Source of the DNA: Asticcacaulis solisilvae
GTDB lineage: Bacteria; Pseudomonadota; Alphaproteobacteria; Caulobacterales; Caulobacteraceae
NCBI RefSeq assembly: GCF_017875235.1
Contig: NZ_JAGGMI010000008.1
Span: forward strand, 1 to 64,000
Reading direction: 5' to 3'
Length of the DNA: 64,000 bases
Shown: in pieces, positions 1-7,758 of the stretch
How positions within the stretch are numbered: the first letter of the stretch is position 1
Layout: each line of letters opens with the position of its first letter
Translations under genes and position numbers: made by a program
Notes under the pieces: model-generated
Seen by the model: the letters and a program-made list of their open reading frames with translations, nothing else
Told to the model about the DNA's origin: nothing
Database searches by the model: none

Positions 1-389
1 GCAGGAACGCCGACCTGACGGGCCAGCAGGATGTGTTCGCGGGTCTGCGGCATCGGGCCGTCAGCGGCCGAAACGACCAGGATCGCGCCGTCCATTTGCG
101 CCGCACCGGTGATCATGTTCTTCACGTAGTCGGCGTGACCCGGGCAGTCGACGTGCGCATAGTGACGGTTTTCCGTCTCGTATTCGACGTGCGCCGTGTT
201 GATCGTGATGCCGCGGGCCTTTTCTTCCGGAGCCGCGTCGATGTCTTCGTACTTCTTAGCCGTCGCGCCGCCAGACTTCGCCAGCGTCATCGTGATCGCC
301 GCCGTCAGCGTCGTCTTGCCGTGGTCAACGTGACCAATGGTGCCGATGTTGCAGTGCGGCTTCGAACGGTTGAATTTTTCCTTGGCCAT
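1..389 (-). CDS. tuf: Elongation factor Tu, N-terminal part (cut by window edge)
   Basis: The product is the GTPase that delivers aminoacyl-tRNA to the ribosomal A site. The first ~129 residues are present and begin [16 protein letters not shown]. The P-loop GHVDHGKT (around residues 18-25), the switch I segment with [13 protein letters not shown], and the G3 motif DCPGHADYV are all intact. The start is fixed by the family's standard MAKEKF N-terminus. The rest of the gene lies before base 1. The tRNA-Gly and tRNA-Tyr genes lie directly upstream on the same strand, a common bacterial arrangement in which tRNA genes precede tuf, so they may be cotranscribed. Confidence 0.97.
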   Translation of the reverse strand, partial: MAKEKFNRSKPHCNIGTIGHVDHGKTTLTAAITMTLAKSGGATAKKYEDIDAAPEEKARGITINTAHVEYETENRHYAHVDCPGHADYVKNMITGAAQMDGAILVVSAADGPMPQTREHILLARQVGVP

Positions 390-435
390 AGGTCCAGGCT
401 CCGTAATGCCCCGATGGGCTAAGGTTGAAACGTAT

Positions 436-509
436 TGGAGCGGGTAGACGGGATCGAACCGACATCCTCAGCTTGGAAGGCTGCTGCACTACCATTGTGC
501 TATACCCGC
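436..509 (-). tRNA. tRNA-Gly (anticodon TCC)
   Basis: On the minus strand the gene starts GCGGGTATAGC and ends TACCCGCTCCA, giving a 7-bp acceptor stem with an encoded CCA. The anticodon loop CTTCCAAG carries TCC. The T arm contains GGTTCGATCC. It lies 46 bp upstream of the tuf start and 45 bp downstream of tRNA-Tyr, all on the minus strand. Confidence 0.95.
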
Positions 510-554
510 CCTTGGGAAAGGGCTGATAAGTGGCCTGCCGGAGATGACGTGCGA

Positions 555-638
555 TGGTGGGGGAAGCAGGACTCGAACCTGCGAAGCTTACGCAGCGGAT
601 TTACAGTCCGCCCCCTTTGCCGCTCGGGACATTCCCCC
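555..638 (-). tRNA. tRNA-Tyr (anticodon GTA)
   Basis: The gene reads GGGGGAATG at the 5' end and TTCCCCCACCA at the 3' end, with the acceptor stem closed and CCA encoded. The anticodon loop ACTGTAAAT has GTA. A long variable arm (GCTGCGTAAGC) and a length of 84 nt fit the class II tRNA-Tyr. It is in series with tRNA-Gly and tuf. Confidence 0.95.
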
Positions 639-805
639 AAACGCACTTAGGTCAATCTTGCCGACGCCTTAAACTCGACCTTTCGAAAAAGCTCAAGCCC
701 GAAACGCAAAAAACTTTTCGCTTATCCAAGGGTTTGGTCGTAAAGACGACCCTCGAAAAAACTCAGAAGTCCTCAGCGAGGCCTCAAATCGGAGCGCGTC
801 TTATA

Positions 806-1696
806 GTGTCGTCTTTTCACGAACGCAACGACCCCAAGCGGCATAAAAACAAAAACCGTGCACAAAATTTGCCGGAGCGCGGCAAAGGCCCGAAGCGTGA
901 AGGCCCGCGCGGTGGCGGTGACGCGCCAAAACCTCAGAATGTTCAAAGGCATAAGGTCAGTGACGACGGCTGGCTGTGGGGCGTGCACGCGGTCGAGGCC
1001 GCATTGAAAAATTCCGCCAGGCCCGGACCGCTGAAGCTCATTTTGAGCGAGGAACGGGCCAAAAGCTTCAATCCGTCGGCCTATAAGCGCCAGGATATCC
1101 GCGTTACGGTGCAACAGATGAGCGATATCGCGCGGCTTTTGCCCCAAGGCGCGGTGCATCAGGGCATGGCCCTGCACGGTCCGGTGCTGGAAGGCGAATC
1201 GCTCGAGGACCTGATGGAGCGTGGAGATGGCGTGATCCTGATGCTCGATCAGGTCACCGATCCGCAGAACGTCGGGGCGATCTTCCGCTCGGCGGCGGCC
1301 TTCGGCGTAACGGGTCTGGTCATGCAGGATCGCCACTCCCCGCCCCTTCAGGGTGTTTTGGCCAAGACGGCAGTCGGCGCGGTCGACATGGTGCCGTTCG
1401 CGCGGGTGACCAACCTGTCGCGGGCCCTGGAGACGCTGGGTGAGAATGGTTACGTCAGTATCGGCCTGGCCGGCGAAGGCGAGCATCATCTGCACGACCT
1501 GCTTCAGCAGCAGGGCTGGCGGCAGTCGCTGACAAAGCTGGTGCTGGTGCTTGGGGCCGAAGGCGAAGGCATCCGCCGGCTGGTGGCCGAGCACTGTGAT
1601 CATCTGGCGCGGATACCAATGCCGGGCGGCTTCGAGAGCCTCAATGTCAGCCACGCGGCGTCGATTTCGCTGTATGAGGCCTGCGCGCGGACGTGA
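806..1696 (+). CDS. rlmB: 23S rRNA (guanosine-2'-O-)-methyltransferase RlmB / TrmH family
   Basis: This is a SPOUT-fold RNA 2'-O-ribose methyltransferase. From the family it is expected to methylate a guanosine in domain V of 23S rRNA. The catalytic domain shows DQVTDPQNVGAIFRSAAAFG, then VLGAEGEGIRRL, then IPMPGGFESLNVSHAASISL, the three characteristic SpoU/TrmH motifs that form the knotted SAM site. The substrate-binding N-terminal domain begins at WLWGVHAVEAAL. The open frame extends back to 554, but that part overlaps tRNA-Tyr. No ATG exists before the conserved domain, so I chose the GTG at 806, preceded by GGAG about 11 bases upstream. That gives 296 residues with a basic, disordered N-terminus rich in K, R and G, which is usual in alphaproteobacterial homologues. 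Confidence 0.9.
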   Translation: MSSFHERNDPKRHKNKNRAQNLPERGKGPKREGPRGGGDAPKPQNVQRHKVSDDGWLWGVHAVEAALKNSARPGPLKLILSEERAKSFNPSAYKRQDIRVTVQQMSDIARLLPQGAVHQGMALHGPVLEGESLEDLMERGDGVILMLDQVTDPQNVGAIFRSAAAFGVTGLVMQDRHSPPLQGVLAKTAVGAVDMVPFARVTNLSRALETLGENGYVSIGLAGEGEHHLHDLLQQQGWRQSLTKLVLVLGAEGEGIRRLVAEHCDHLARIPMPGGFESLNVSHAASISLYEACART

Positions 1697-1751
1697 AATA
1701 ACCGGGTCCGGGTCATCGACCGCAGGCCCCGCCCACCGCCTTCGGCGGTCC

Positions 1752-1885
1752 CCCCTCCCCATAAATGGGGAGGGCGTAGGTTGTCCAATTTGCGGGCGTG
1801 GATGTCTATTCAAACCCCGTATCTTCGCCCACCCCATTTATGGGGAGGGGGGACCATCTGCGGAGCAGATGGTGGGCGGGGCCAC
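1752..1885. repeat. Intergenic GGGGAGGG palindromes and an adjoining hairpin
   Basis: Between rlmB and the TerC gene (about 300 bp without a gene) two palindromes of the form CCTCCCC-ATAAAT-GGGGAGG occur, near 1753-1774 and 1833-1850. A second hairpin follows, ACCATCTGCGG-AGCAGATGGT, and then GGGCGGGG. The same unit recurs near 47316-47373, and relatives are at 6515, 7214, 44556 and 54251. This is a dispersed intergenic palindromic repeat of the REP/BIME kind. I see no gene in the stretch and no recognisable yybP-ykoY riboswitch before terC. Confidence 0.75.
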
Positions 1886-2003
1886 GCCGCCAGTATCACG
1901 GGCGCCAGTGCTGCCATCGATTCCTCCCCTCGCCTTCGCTATGGACAATAGACCGGCGGCGCGAGTACCACTGCGTAAAGGTTAACTCTGCGCCGGCGAG
2001 ACC

Positions 2004-2753
2004 ATGTTCGAAGGCATCGATCCACACCTTATCTCCCAGGCCTCGGCCTTCTTCCAGGTCGTCTTCATCGACCTGGTCATGGCCGGCGACAACGCCGTCG
2101 CCGTCGGCCTGGCCGCCGCAGGCCTTGCGGCCAGGCAACGGCGCAAGGCGATCATGTGGGGCCTGGCCGCCGCCGTCGTTATGCGCGTCGGCTTCGTATG
2201 GGGCACGTCGTGGCTGCTCGGCATCGTCGGACTGCTGCTGGCCGGCGGCCTGCTGCTTCTGTGGGTGGCCTGGAAGATGTGGCACGAGCTCAATGAGCAT
2301 CAGGCCGAACAGGCCAAGGCCAGTCTGGAAGACGCTACCGGCGTAGACGTCAACGCTTCCGCCGAGATGGGCGGCGCTGCTGTCAAGGCGGCAAAGCCGA
2401 AGTCCTTCCGAATGGCGGTGTTCCAGATCCTGCTGGCCGACCTTTCGATGTCGCTCGACAATGTGCTGGCGGTCGCCGGCGCTGCGCGTCACCACATTTC
2501 GATCATGGTGTTCGGCCTGATCATGTCGATCGTCCTGATGGGTGTTGCGTCGCACTTCATCGCCAAGCTGCTGCATAAGCACCGCTGGATCGGCTTTATC
2601 GGCCTGTTCATGATCCTCTATGTGGCGCTGAACATGATCTGGGAAGGCCACCGCGACGTCGTCGTCGATACCGGCAGGGTCGCCGGATACAACAAGATTG
2701 TGCCGGATTTTATGGATATTACGCCAGACCAGGCCAGGCATTTCCAGAGATAA
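2004..2753 (+). CDS. TerC/YjbE-family integral membrane protein
   Basis: This 249-residue protein has about seven hydrophobic segments. It carries the two acidic half-repeat motifs of the TerC family, VMAGDNAVAVGLAA near residue 30 and SMSLDNVLAVAGAA near residue 150. The Asp residues are proposed to bind metal ions in this family, whose bacterial members (YjbE, YkoY, Alx) act in manganese or metal efflux. A charged loop rich in Ala and Glu separates the halves. The last ~25 residues are cytoplasmic-looking. The start ATG is the first in frame and has only a weak GGCGAG upstream. The SRPBCC gene begins 11 bp after its stop, so the two are probably cotranscribed. The transported metal cannot be read from sequence. 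Confidence 0.88.
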   Translation: MFEGIDPHLISQASAFFQVVFIDLVMAGDNAVAVGLAAAGLAARQRRKAIMWGLAAAVVMRVGFVWGTSWLLGIVGLLLAGGLLLLWVAWKMWHELNEHQAEQAKASLEDATGVDVNASAEMGGAAVKAAKPKSFRMAVFQILLADLSMSLDNVLAVAGAARHHISIMVFGLIMSIVLMGVASHFIAKLLHKHRWIGFIGLFMILYVALNMIWEGHRDVVVDTGRVAGYNKIVPDFMDITPDQARHFQR

Positions 2754-2764
2754 CAGGAGGCGCC

Positions 2765-3214
2765 ATGCGTACGGATCGCGCGCACCGTCACATCAAGGCG
2801 ACGCCCCAACGTATATATCGCGCCCTTACCGATCGCGACGAGGTCCAGGCGTGGCTGCCGCCCGAAGGCGCGCACGGCATTATCGAGGCGTTCGAGCCCA
2901 GGGCCGGCGGTGCATTTCGTATCACGCTCATGTTTGAAACCGATGGCGCCGGCAAGTCCTCGGCCAATACGGACATCGTCAGCGGCGTTTTCCTCGAACT
3001 GGTGCCGGACAGGTGTGTGCGCCAGCGCTTCGAGTTCACGTCCGACGACCCGGCCTTTGGCGGCGCCATGGACATGACCTGGACGCTGACGTCCATCCCG
3101 GATGGCACAGAGGTGTCCATTGTGGCGGAAAACGTGCCGTCGGGCATTACGCCTGAAGACCATCAGGCGGGGATGGCCTCATCCCTGGCCAACCTCGCCC
3201 GCCGCGTCGAATAG
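2765..3214 (+). CDS. SRPBCC / AHSA1-like START-fold protein
   Basis: This 149-residue cytosolic protein has an AHSA1-type SRPBCC fold. The N-terminus has HIKATPQRIYRALTDRDEVQAW followed by LPPEG, the usual first helix and strand. The middle has GGAFRITLMFETDG, and the C-terminal helix segment is GITPEDHQAGMASSLANLAR. Such proteins form a deep hydrophobic pocket; most bacterial members have no known ligand. A strong ribosome-binding site (AGGAGGC) lies just before the ATG. The gene is directly downstream of the TerC gene and meets the first DUF805 gene end to end, with stop codons adjacent at 3214/3215. Confidence 0.85.
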   Translation: MRTDRAHRHIKATPQRIYRALTDRDEVQAWLPPEGAHGIIEAFEPRAGGAFRITLMFETDGAGKSSANTDIVSGVFLELVPDRCVRQRFEFTSDDPAFGGAMDMTWTLTSIPDGTEVSIVAENVPSGITPEDHQAGMASSLANLARRVE

Positions 3215-3643
3215 TTACGCCATGTCCTCGGGGATTTCCTCGTGATACCACTGTGGCATCGCGGCCTTTGAGGTCGACGGCCCGTATTTGTTGCCGCTTT
3301 TGGTGCCGGCCAGGAAGCCGCATTCGATCAGCCCCCACAGATTGCCGATCAAGGGCACCAGGCCGATCACCACCCACCAGCCCGAACGGCCCCGGTCGTG
3401 CCAGCGCTTGACGGCGATGCAGAAGCTCATCCACGTCACCGGCACCAGCAGCACCAGCGCGACCATCCATAGCCTGAAGCCAGGGTCGCCCAGGGCCACG
3501 CCCCGGCTAGCCGCCATCTCGCTGACGAACAGCAGAATGGCGGCGATAAACGCGGTCACGATACTCATGGTAAAATATCCGCCCCAGAAACCGGCCCGGT
3601 TCAACCGGCCATGGGGGCTCAGAAGCGCATCCGTCAGGCGCAT
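3215..3643 (-). CDS. DUF805 family membrane protein (paralogue 1)
   Basis: This small membrane protein has four hydrophobic segments. The N-terminal signature is LLSPHGRLNRAGFWGGY and the C-terminal one is LIECGFLAGTKSGNKYGPS, both diagnostic of DUF805. The loop KRWHDRGRSGWW between helices is also typical. The function of the family is unknown. Two in-frame ATGs are close together, at 3649 and 3643. GGGAG lies 7 bases before the second but only 1 base before the first, so 3643 is preferred (142 residues). It belongs to a set of six DUF805 genes within 5 kb, all on this strand. Confidence 0.85.
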   Translation of the reverse strand: MRLTDALLSPHGRLNRAGFWGGYFTMSIVTAFIAAILLFVSEMAASRGVALGDPGFRLWMVALVLLVPVTWMSFCIAVKRWHDRGRSGWWVVIGLVPLIGNLWGLIECGFLAGTKSGNKYGPSTSKAAMPQWYHEEIPEDMA

Positions 3644-3763
3644 TGGCATTCTCCCAGATCTGTTTTCAAAAAAACGACTCTTGGCGGCCGTTGGCGCGAA
3701 GGTAACACCGGTTTGCCGGGTCATATTTCACAATATCGCGAGGCGTTGGATTGCGACGCGTTT

Positions 3764-4282
3764 TCAGAAGACGTCAGGCGCGGCGGTGATGCCCTTGGGC
3801 GACGGTCCATAGCGGTTGGGACCTTTGGTGCCGTCGAGGATGCCGCATTCAACAAATACCCACAGCGCCAAAACCCCTGACACACTCATGATCGCCAGAT
3901 ATGCGATCTTTTCGATCTGCGTGCTGTTAACGCCACTCGGATCGTAGCCGAACGCGGCGACGGACAGAGCCAACTGAATGGGGCCAGTCAGTGCGAACCA
4001 GCCGCTACGGTTGCGGTCATGCCAGCGTTTGGCCGAGATGCAAAGACTGGGCACAAGAAACAACAACATGACCGTCCACAAGAAGAGCGCAATCGGAGTC
4101 GGATTAAGCTGCTGCCAGACTCCCATTTGAGGAACCATCATGGCCGGCTGGACGTCCCAGAAGACAGCGAGGCCAAGAACCTTTATTAGGCTAGATGTAA
4201 TAAATACGCCAATCGCGCCCATCCAGTACGTGCGACGGCGGATTCGGCCCTTGGCGCTAAAAAGCAGGTGGATGATGTTCAT
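3764..4282 (-). CDS. DUF805 family membrane protein (paralogue 2)
   Basis: The protein has 172 residues. It begins MNIIHLLFSAKGRIRRRTYW, the family N-terminus, has four predicted helices, the inter-helix loop AKRWHDRNRSGWF, and ends FVECGILDGTKGPNRYGPS followed by a short tail. The start ATG sits exactly before the conserved N-terminus, with a GGGGGC stretch upstream. It differs enough from its neighbours to be an old duplicate. The role is unknown. Confidence 0.87.
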   Translation of the reverse strand: MNIIHLLFSAKGRIRRRTYWMGAIGVFITSSLIKVLGLAVFWDVQPAMMVPQMGVWQQLNPTPIALFLWTVMLLFLVPSLCISAKRWHDRNRSGWFALTGPIQLALSVAAFGYDPSGVNSTQIEKIAYLAIMSVSGVLALWVFVECGILDGTKGPNRYGPSPKGITAAPDVF

Positions 4283-4337
4283 GGAGCCCCCTTATCCAAA
4301 CGTCATATCACCACGTCTGGCCGGGGAGTCGCAAGCG

Positions 4338-4865
4338 CTAGTAATACGCTTCCTCGCGGCCGTAATAGCCTACGGGCGGGCCATAACGATTGGTGCGCGG
4401 CTCACCGGCCATCAGGCCGCATTCGATGAAGGTCCACAGCAGGAAGGCTGCATAGGCCAGCGGGATGATCCGGACCAGGGTATAGAGGTCGTAGTCGTAA
4501 TAGTCGCCCGGATATATCCAGTTGAGCGCGTAGCAGGCAATGCCGAGCGCCAGCACCACGCCGGCCAGCCAGCCGGTCTTACCTCGGTCGTGCCAACGCT
4601 TGGCGTTGAGGCACAGGATTGGCCACAGGGTCAGCAGAAACAGGATCATGTGGACGACCGCGACATCGCCCGGCAGTTCGTCGCCACGCGCGATCAGCAC
4701 GTCGAGAAAGACCGGCGACAGCGTCCAGAAGCCGAAGACGTAATGCTGGATAGCCAGAACGGCCAGGTTGACCAGGATCGACCACAGCCAGTAGTCGCCC
4801 CGGCCGATGCGGCCATCGGCGCTGAACAGCATGTGAAGCACACCGCTGGACATCGAACGGAACAT
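4338..4865 (-). CDS. DUF805 family membrane protein (paralogue 3)
   Basis: This 175-residue DUF805 protein has the N-terminal signature HMLFSADGRIGRGDYWLWS and the C-terminal TFIECGLMAGEPRTNRYGP. The C-terminal signature is a divergent form in which the usual G-T after the spacer is replaced. The frame stays open to 5102, but the ATG at 4865 is preferred: it has GAGAGGG about 7 bases upstream and lies a few residues before the conserved block. The tail ends in a Tyr/Glu-rich YYGREEAYY. The function is unknown. Confidence 0.85.
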   Translation of the reverse strand: MFRSMSSGVLHMLFSADGRIGRGDYWLWSILVNLAVLAIQHYVFGFWTLSPVFLDVLIARGDELPGDVAVVHMILFLLTLWPILCLNAKRWHDRGKTGWLAGVVLALGIACYALNWIYPGDYYDYDLYTLVRIIPLAYAAFLLWTFIECGLMAGEPRTNRYGPPVGYYGREEAYY

Positions 4866-4965
4866 GACGGAACCCTCTCTCGTTTCCGGAGGATAGGCGC
4901 CGTGACGGGTAAATTTGCGACGGGAAAAGGCACGGCGCGATATAATGGCGGCGTTAAACATAAAA

Positions 4966-4993
4966 AGCCGGGCCCCGCTCCAGGGACCCGGCT
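4966..4993 (-). terminator. Rho-independent terminator after DUF805 paralogue 4
   Basis: On the minus strand AGCCGGGTCCC, a 6-base loop, and GGGGCCCGGCT form a strong GC stem followed by TTTTTA. It lies 27 bp beyond the stop of the 5020-5433 gene and just upstream of paralogue 3. Paralogues 3 and 4 are therefore probably transcribed separately. Confidence 0.8.
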
Positions 4994-5019
4994 CCTCTAT
5001 TCTGGCGATCGACGATGGA

Positions 5020-5433
5020 TCAGAACGCTCCGGCGGCTGAGCCGATGCCCTTGGGCGATGGGCCGAACTTGTTCGGACCGCGCGTTCCGTCAAGGAAGCC
5101 ACACTCTATCAGGATCCACAGGCCGCCTATCAGGGGAATAAGCCCGACCAGCATCCACCAGCCCGACTTGTCGCGGTCGTGCCAGCGTTTGACCAGCACG
5201 GCCAGCTTCATCCAGATGGCGACCAGGCCGAAGATGTCGACGATGGGGTTGGTGACGACCGCCGACCACATGAAGCTGCCCGGACCGTAATTGGTCTCGC
5301 CGTGCGAGACGTGAATATTGCCGAACTGCCAGAACAGCCCGCCGTAAACGAAGCTGAGCACAAGGAAAAATATCCAGACGTGCAGACGGCGCGCCCGGCC
5401 TTCGAAGCTGAACAGGAACTGTACGAGTGACAT
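5020..5433 (-). CDS. DUF805 family membrane protein (paralogue 4)
   Basis: The protein has 137 residues. It begins MSLVQFLFSFEGRARRLHVW, has four hydrophobic segments and the loop VKRWHDRDKSGWW, and ends LIECGFLDGTRGPNKFGPS. The start at 5433 has AAGGAAG about 7 bases upstream. The longer open frame to 5631 lacks family similarity and runs into the promoter region of the divergent dienelactone hydrolase gene. A terminator follows the stop. The function is unknown. Confidence 0.88.
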   Translation of the reverse strand: MSLVQFLFSFEGRARRLHVWIFFLVLSFVYGGLFWQFGNIHVSHGETNYGPGSFMWSAVVTNPIVDIFGLVAIWMKLAVLVKRWHDRDKSGWWMLVGLIPLIGGLWILIECGFLDGTRGPNKFGPSPKGIGSAAGAF

Positions 5434-5603
5434 GACGGTCTTCCTTTTCGGTTTCCTGCGATACGAATATAACGGGAGTCGCGCGCGACATACTGAATTC
5501 GGATTTAGTTTGTGAAACCTTCGTAACCCTGTTGGCGACGGAAGGCGGATGGGCGTACGTTGATAGCCAGGCAGGATGGGGCCGACGCGGAGGACGGGAC
5601 GTA

Positions 5604-6482
5604 ATGACTTCTCAGGACAAGAACGGGCCACAAATCACCCAGGCAATGATTGACGCCTATGACGACTTCACACACCGCACGCTGGACCGGCGCGGCTTCA
5701 TGGAGAAGCTCACAGTCCTGGCCGGATCAGCGGCGGCCGCGGCGGTCATCGCGCCCATGCTGGCGGCAAGTCCCGCGGCGGCTTCGATCGTGCCGGACAC
5801 GGACGCGCGCATCGCCCAGGAAAGCGTCACCTATGGCGAAATGAAGGGCTATGTCGCGCGGCCAAAATCGCCGGCCGGCGCGCTGCCCGGCGTCGTCATC
5901 ATCCATGAGAATCGCGGGCTCAACGAACATACGCGCGACGTCGCGCGGCGCATGGCGCTGGAAGGGTTTATCGCCCTGGCGCCGGACTTTTTGACGCCTT
6001 CGGGCGGCACGCCGGTCAATGAGGACGAGGCCCGCGCCCTGATCGGCAAGCTGGACGCCGCGCGGACCCTGGCCAATGCGCAGACCAGCGTCGATTATCT
6101 GCTGGCGCGCACGGATACCGTCAAGGCGGTGGGCGCTGTGGGTTTCTGCTGGGGCGGCGCGCTGGTCAACCGGCTGGCGACGAAATCGCCGAATCTGAAG
6201 GCAGGTGTCGCCTATTACGGCTCTCAGGCTCCGGTGGCCGACGTGCCTGGCATCAAGGCGGCGCTTTTGCTTCACTATGCCGGCCAGGACGATCGCATCA
6301 ACGCCGGGATCGAAGCCTATCGCAAAGCTTTAACAGATGCTGGCAAGACCTTCGAAATTCACATCTATGATGGCGTCCAGCATGCGTTCAACAACGACAC
6401 GTCCGAGGCGCGCTACAACAAGGCGGCCGCCGACCTGGCCTGGGGCCGGACCGTGGCTTGGCTGAAAAAGTATCTGGTTTAG
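5604..6482 (+). CDS. Tat-exported dienelactone hydrolase family protein
   Basis: This alpha/beta hydrolase has 292 residues. The N-terminus carries a twin-arginine motif, DRRGFMEKL near residue 33, followed by an Ala-rich hydrophobic stretch and an ASPAAAS cleavage region, so the enzyme is expected in the periplasm. The catalytic triad fits the dienelactone hydrolase type: Cys in GAVGFCWGGAL, Asp in YAGQDDRI and His in DGVQHAFNN. The family hydrolyses cyclic esters such as dienelactones, but the exported branch has no firm substrate. The start ATG at 5604 is chosen for GGAGG upstream and the Tat context; the frame opens earlier at 5532. Confidence 0.9.
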   Translation: MTSQDKNGPQITQAMIDAYDDFTHRTLDRRGFMEKLTVLAGSAAAAAVIAPMLAASPAAASIVPDTDARIAQESVTYGEMKGYVARPKSPAGALPGVVIIHENRGLNEHTRDVARRMALEGFIALAPDFLTPSGGTPVNEDEARALIGKLDAARTLANAQTSVDYLLARTDTVKAVGAVGFCWGGALVNRLATKSPNLKAGVAYYGSQAPVADVPGIKAALLLHYAGQDDRINAGIEAYRKALTDAGKTFEIHIYDGVQHAFNNDTSEARYNKAAADLAWGRTVAWLKKYLV

Positions 6483-6514
6483 AACGGAGTCGTACCCCTC
6501 CGTCATCTTCGCAT

Positions 6515-6645
6515 TCGCTCGATGCCACCTCCCCACTTCGTAGGGAGGAGGGTGTGCGTGGCCTTCCTCAATCTCCCTCCTCCCTATCGAAGATGGGGAG
6601 GGGGACCGCCGGCGGCGCGAAGCGACTGCGCAGCGGTGGAGGGGT
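6515..6645. repeat. Intergenic palindromic repeat cluster
   Basis: The stretch after the hydrolase gene holds CACCTCCCC-ACTTCG-TAGGGAGG and CCCTCCTCCCTATCG-AAGATGGGGAGGGGG. A GCGCGAAGCGACTGCGCAGC hairpin and GGTGGAGGGGT follow. The composition matches the other GGGGAGG palindrome clusters in this window. No gene is visible in it; the open frames crossing it are shadows. Confidence 0.65.
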
Positions 6646-6656
6646 ATTACACATCG

Positions 6657-7202
6657 CTACCCCTCGCCCCGCCATCTTTTGATCGCGCGTCTCAACCACT
6701 CTGGCGCGCCAGACATCTCCGGCTGAGCCCCCGTCATCGCCGCCGCCCGCGCCTGCATCTCGGCCAACACCGGCACATCGTTGGCCAACCGTTCGGCATC
6801 CGTCGTGGCTGGATCGACATCCCACAGCCGGTACCCCACGCCGTCGGGCACGATATTGGTGCCGTATTTTTGCGGCAGGCCTTGATACATCAATGACCGA
6901 TCGAGCGCCGCCGCCGCCAGCCACCGCGCCGGAGCGTGCCCCAGGTCGCGCGCCCTCGCCGCCAATTGGTGGCCGAAATAAGCTTCTTTGCTCGCGTCGC
7001 CATGATTGAGCACCCAGGCCGCCGCATAGAGCGCCTCAGGATCCTCCGGCCATCCATCGTTGATCAAGGCCTTGACGCGCTCCCTGCGGGCCTTGTCTCG
7101 CGCGCGCAGGCGGTCGTAAACCTCGCTGCCCGCCAACACATCGCGGTTTTCGGCGCGGTCCTCGAACATAAGGCGGAGAAGGTCTTGGTCGACATCGCTC
7201 AT
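6657..7202 (-). CDS. Hypothetical protein resembling DUF6624
   Basis: This is a 181-residue, mostly helical soluble protein without signal peptide. The ATG at 7202 is chosen because the frame upstream runs through an intergenic repeat. Conserved-looking parts are LLRLMFEDRAENRDVL near the start, AAWVLNHGDASKEAYFGHQL in the middle, ALDRSLMYQGLPQKYGTNIV and LWDVDPATTDAERLANDVP. The last two recall DUF6624 proteins, whose function is unknown. It ends with a basic tail. The assignment is by eye and moderate only. Confidence 0.7.
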   Translation of the reverse strand: MSDVDQDLLRLMFEDRAENRDVLAGSEVYDRLRARDKARRERVKALINDGWPEDPEALYAAAWVLNHGDASKEAYFGHQLAARARDLGHAPARWLAAAALDRSLMYQGLPQKYGTNIVPDGVGYRLWDVDPATTDAERLANDVPVLAEMQARAAAMTGAQPEMSGAPEWLRRAIKRWRGEG

Positions 7203-7213
7203 GCTCGAACCTT

Positions 7214-7260
7214 TACTCCCTCTCCCCGCCTGCGGGGAGAGGGTTGGGGTGAGGGGCCGG
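7214..7260. repeat. Intergenic palindromic repeat
   Basis: The sequence CTCCCTCTCCCC-GCCTGC-GGGGAGAGGG is followed by TTGGGGTGAGGGG. It is the same kind of unit as at 54251-54322 (CTCTCCCCGTTTACGGGGAGAGG). It lies between the DUF6624-like gene and the DUF805 pair. Confidence 0.65.
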
Positions 7261-7344
7261 GAGTTACAAGCTGCGTCCAAATTGCCTGGCGCACTAACCT
7301 TCACCCCTTAAAAGAGGAGAAGGCACTTGAAGGCGTTCACTCCC

Positions 7345-7758
7345 CTACTCGAACACCTGTTCCGGATCGTTCACGCCCTTCGGCGACGGCCCGTACCGGT
7401 TCGGTCCCGGCGTCCCTTGCGCGAAACCGCATTCGATCAAGTGCCACAGAAGGGCCACGGCGCCAATAAGCGGCACATAGACCAGCCCCGCCAGCCAGCC
7501 GGACTTTTCGCGGTCATGCCAGCGCTTGGCGGCGACACAGCTCGACATGAAGACATATAGCCCAACTACCAGCAGACCGGCCGCGAGCGGAACGAATGCG
7601 GTGGTCTCCGTCTCGGCATAGTGCGTGTGCGCCTGCACCCAAGACACGATCAGCCGCAAGGTTATGCCGGCAGCCAAGGCGAGACTGAGGCTCCATATCC
7701 AGTAATCCCGGCGGCCTATACGCCCCTTGCCGCTGAACAGCATGGCGGTCCAGCTCAT
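7345..7758 (-). CDS. DUF805 family membrane protein (paralogue 5)
   Basis: The protein has 137 residues. It begins MSWTAMLFSGKGRIGRRDYW, has four hydrophobic segments and the loop AKRWHDREKSGWL, and ends LIECGFAQGTPGPNRYGPS followed by PKGVNDPEQVFE. Its ATG overlaps the stop of the upstream DUF805 gene by 4 bases (ATGA), so translation is probably coupled in a metG-DUF805-DUF805 operon. Its last residues (DPEQVFE against DHEQVFE) nearly match those of paralogue 6, which suggests a recent duplication or gene conversion of the 3' end. Confidence 0.88.
   Translation of the reverse strand: MSWTAMLFSGKGRIGRRDYWIWSLSLALAAGITLRLIVSWVQAHTHYAETETTAFVPLAAGLLVVGLYVFMSSCVAAKRWHDREKSGWLAGLVYVPLIGAVALLWHLIECGFAQGTPGPNRYGPSPKGVNDPEQVFE

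Noticed and set aside
435-650. Plus-strand open frame over the tRNA-Gly and tRNA-Tyr genes
   Set aside because: It is entirely made of tRNA sequence read on the wrong strand, a common false ORF.
773-1837. 354-codon minus-strand open frame across rlmB
   Set aside because: It is antisense to clear SPOUT methyltransferase motifs, has no family pattern, and is Arg/His-rich as expected of a shadow frame.
1886-2003. yybP-ykoY manganese riboswitch before the TerC-family gene
   Set aside because: Such switches often precede this family, but I found no matching conserved core in the leader. The stretch is mostly repeat-derived.
4140-5141. 333-codon plus-strand frame over DUF805 genes
   Set aside because: It is antisense to two clear DUF805 genes with family motifs and a terminator. 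No protein features of its own.
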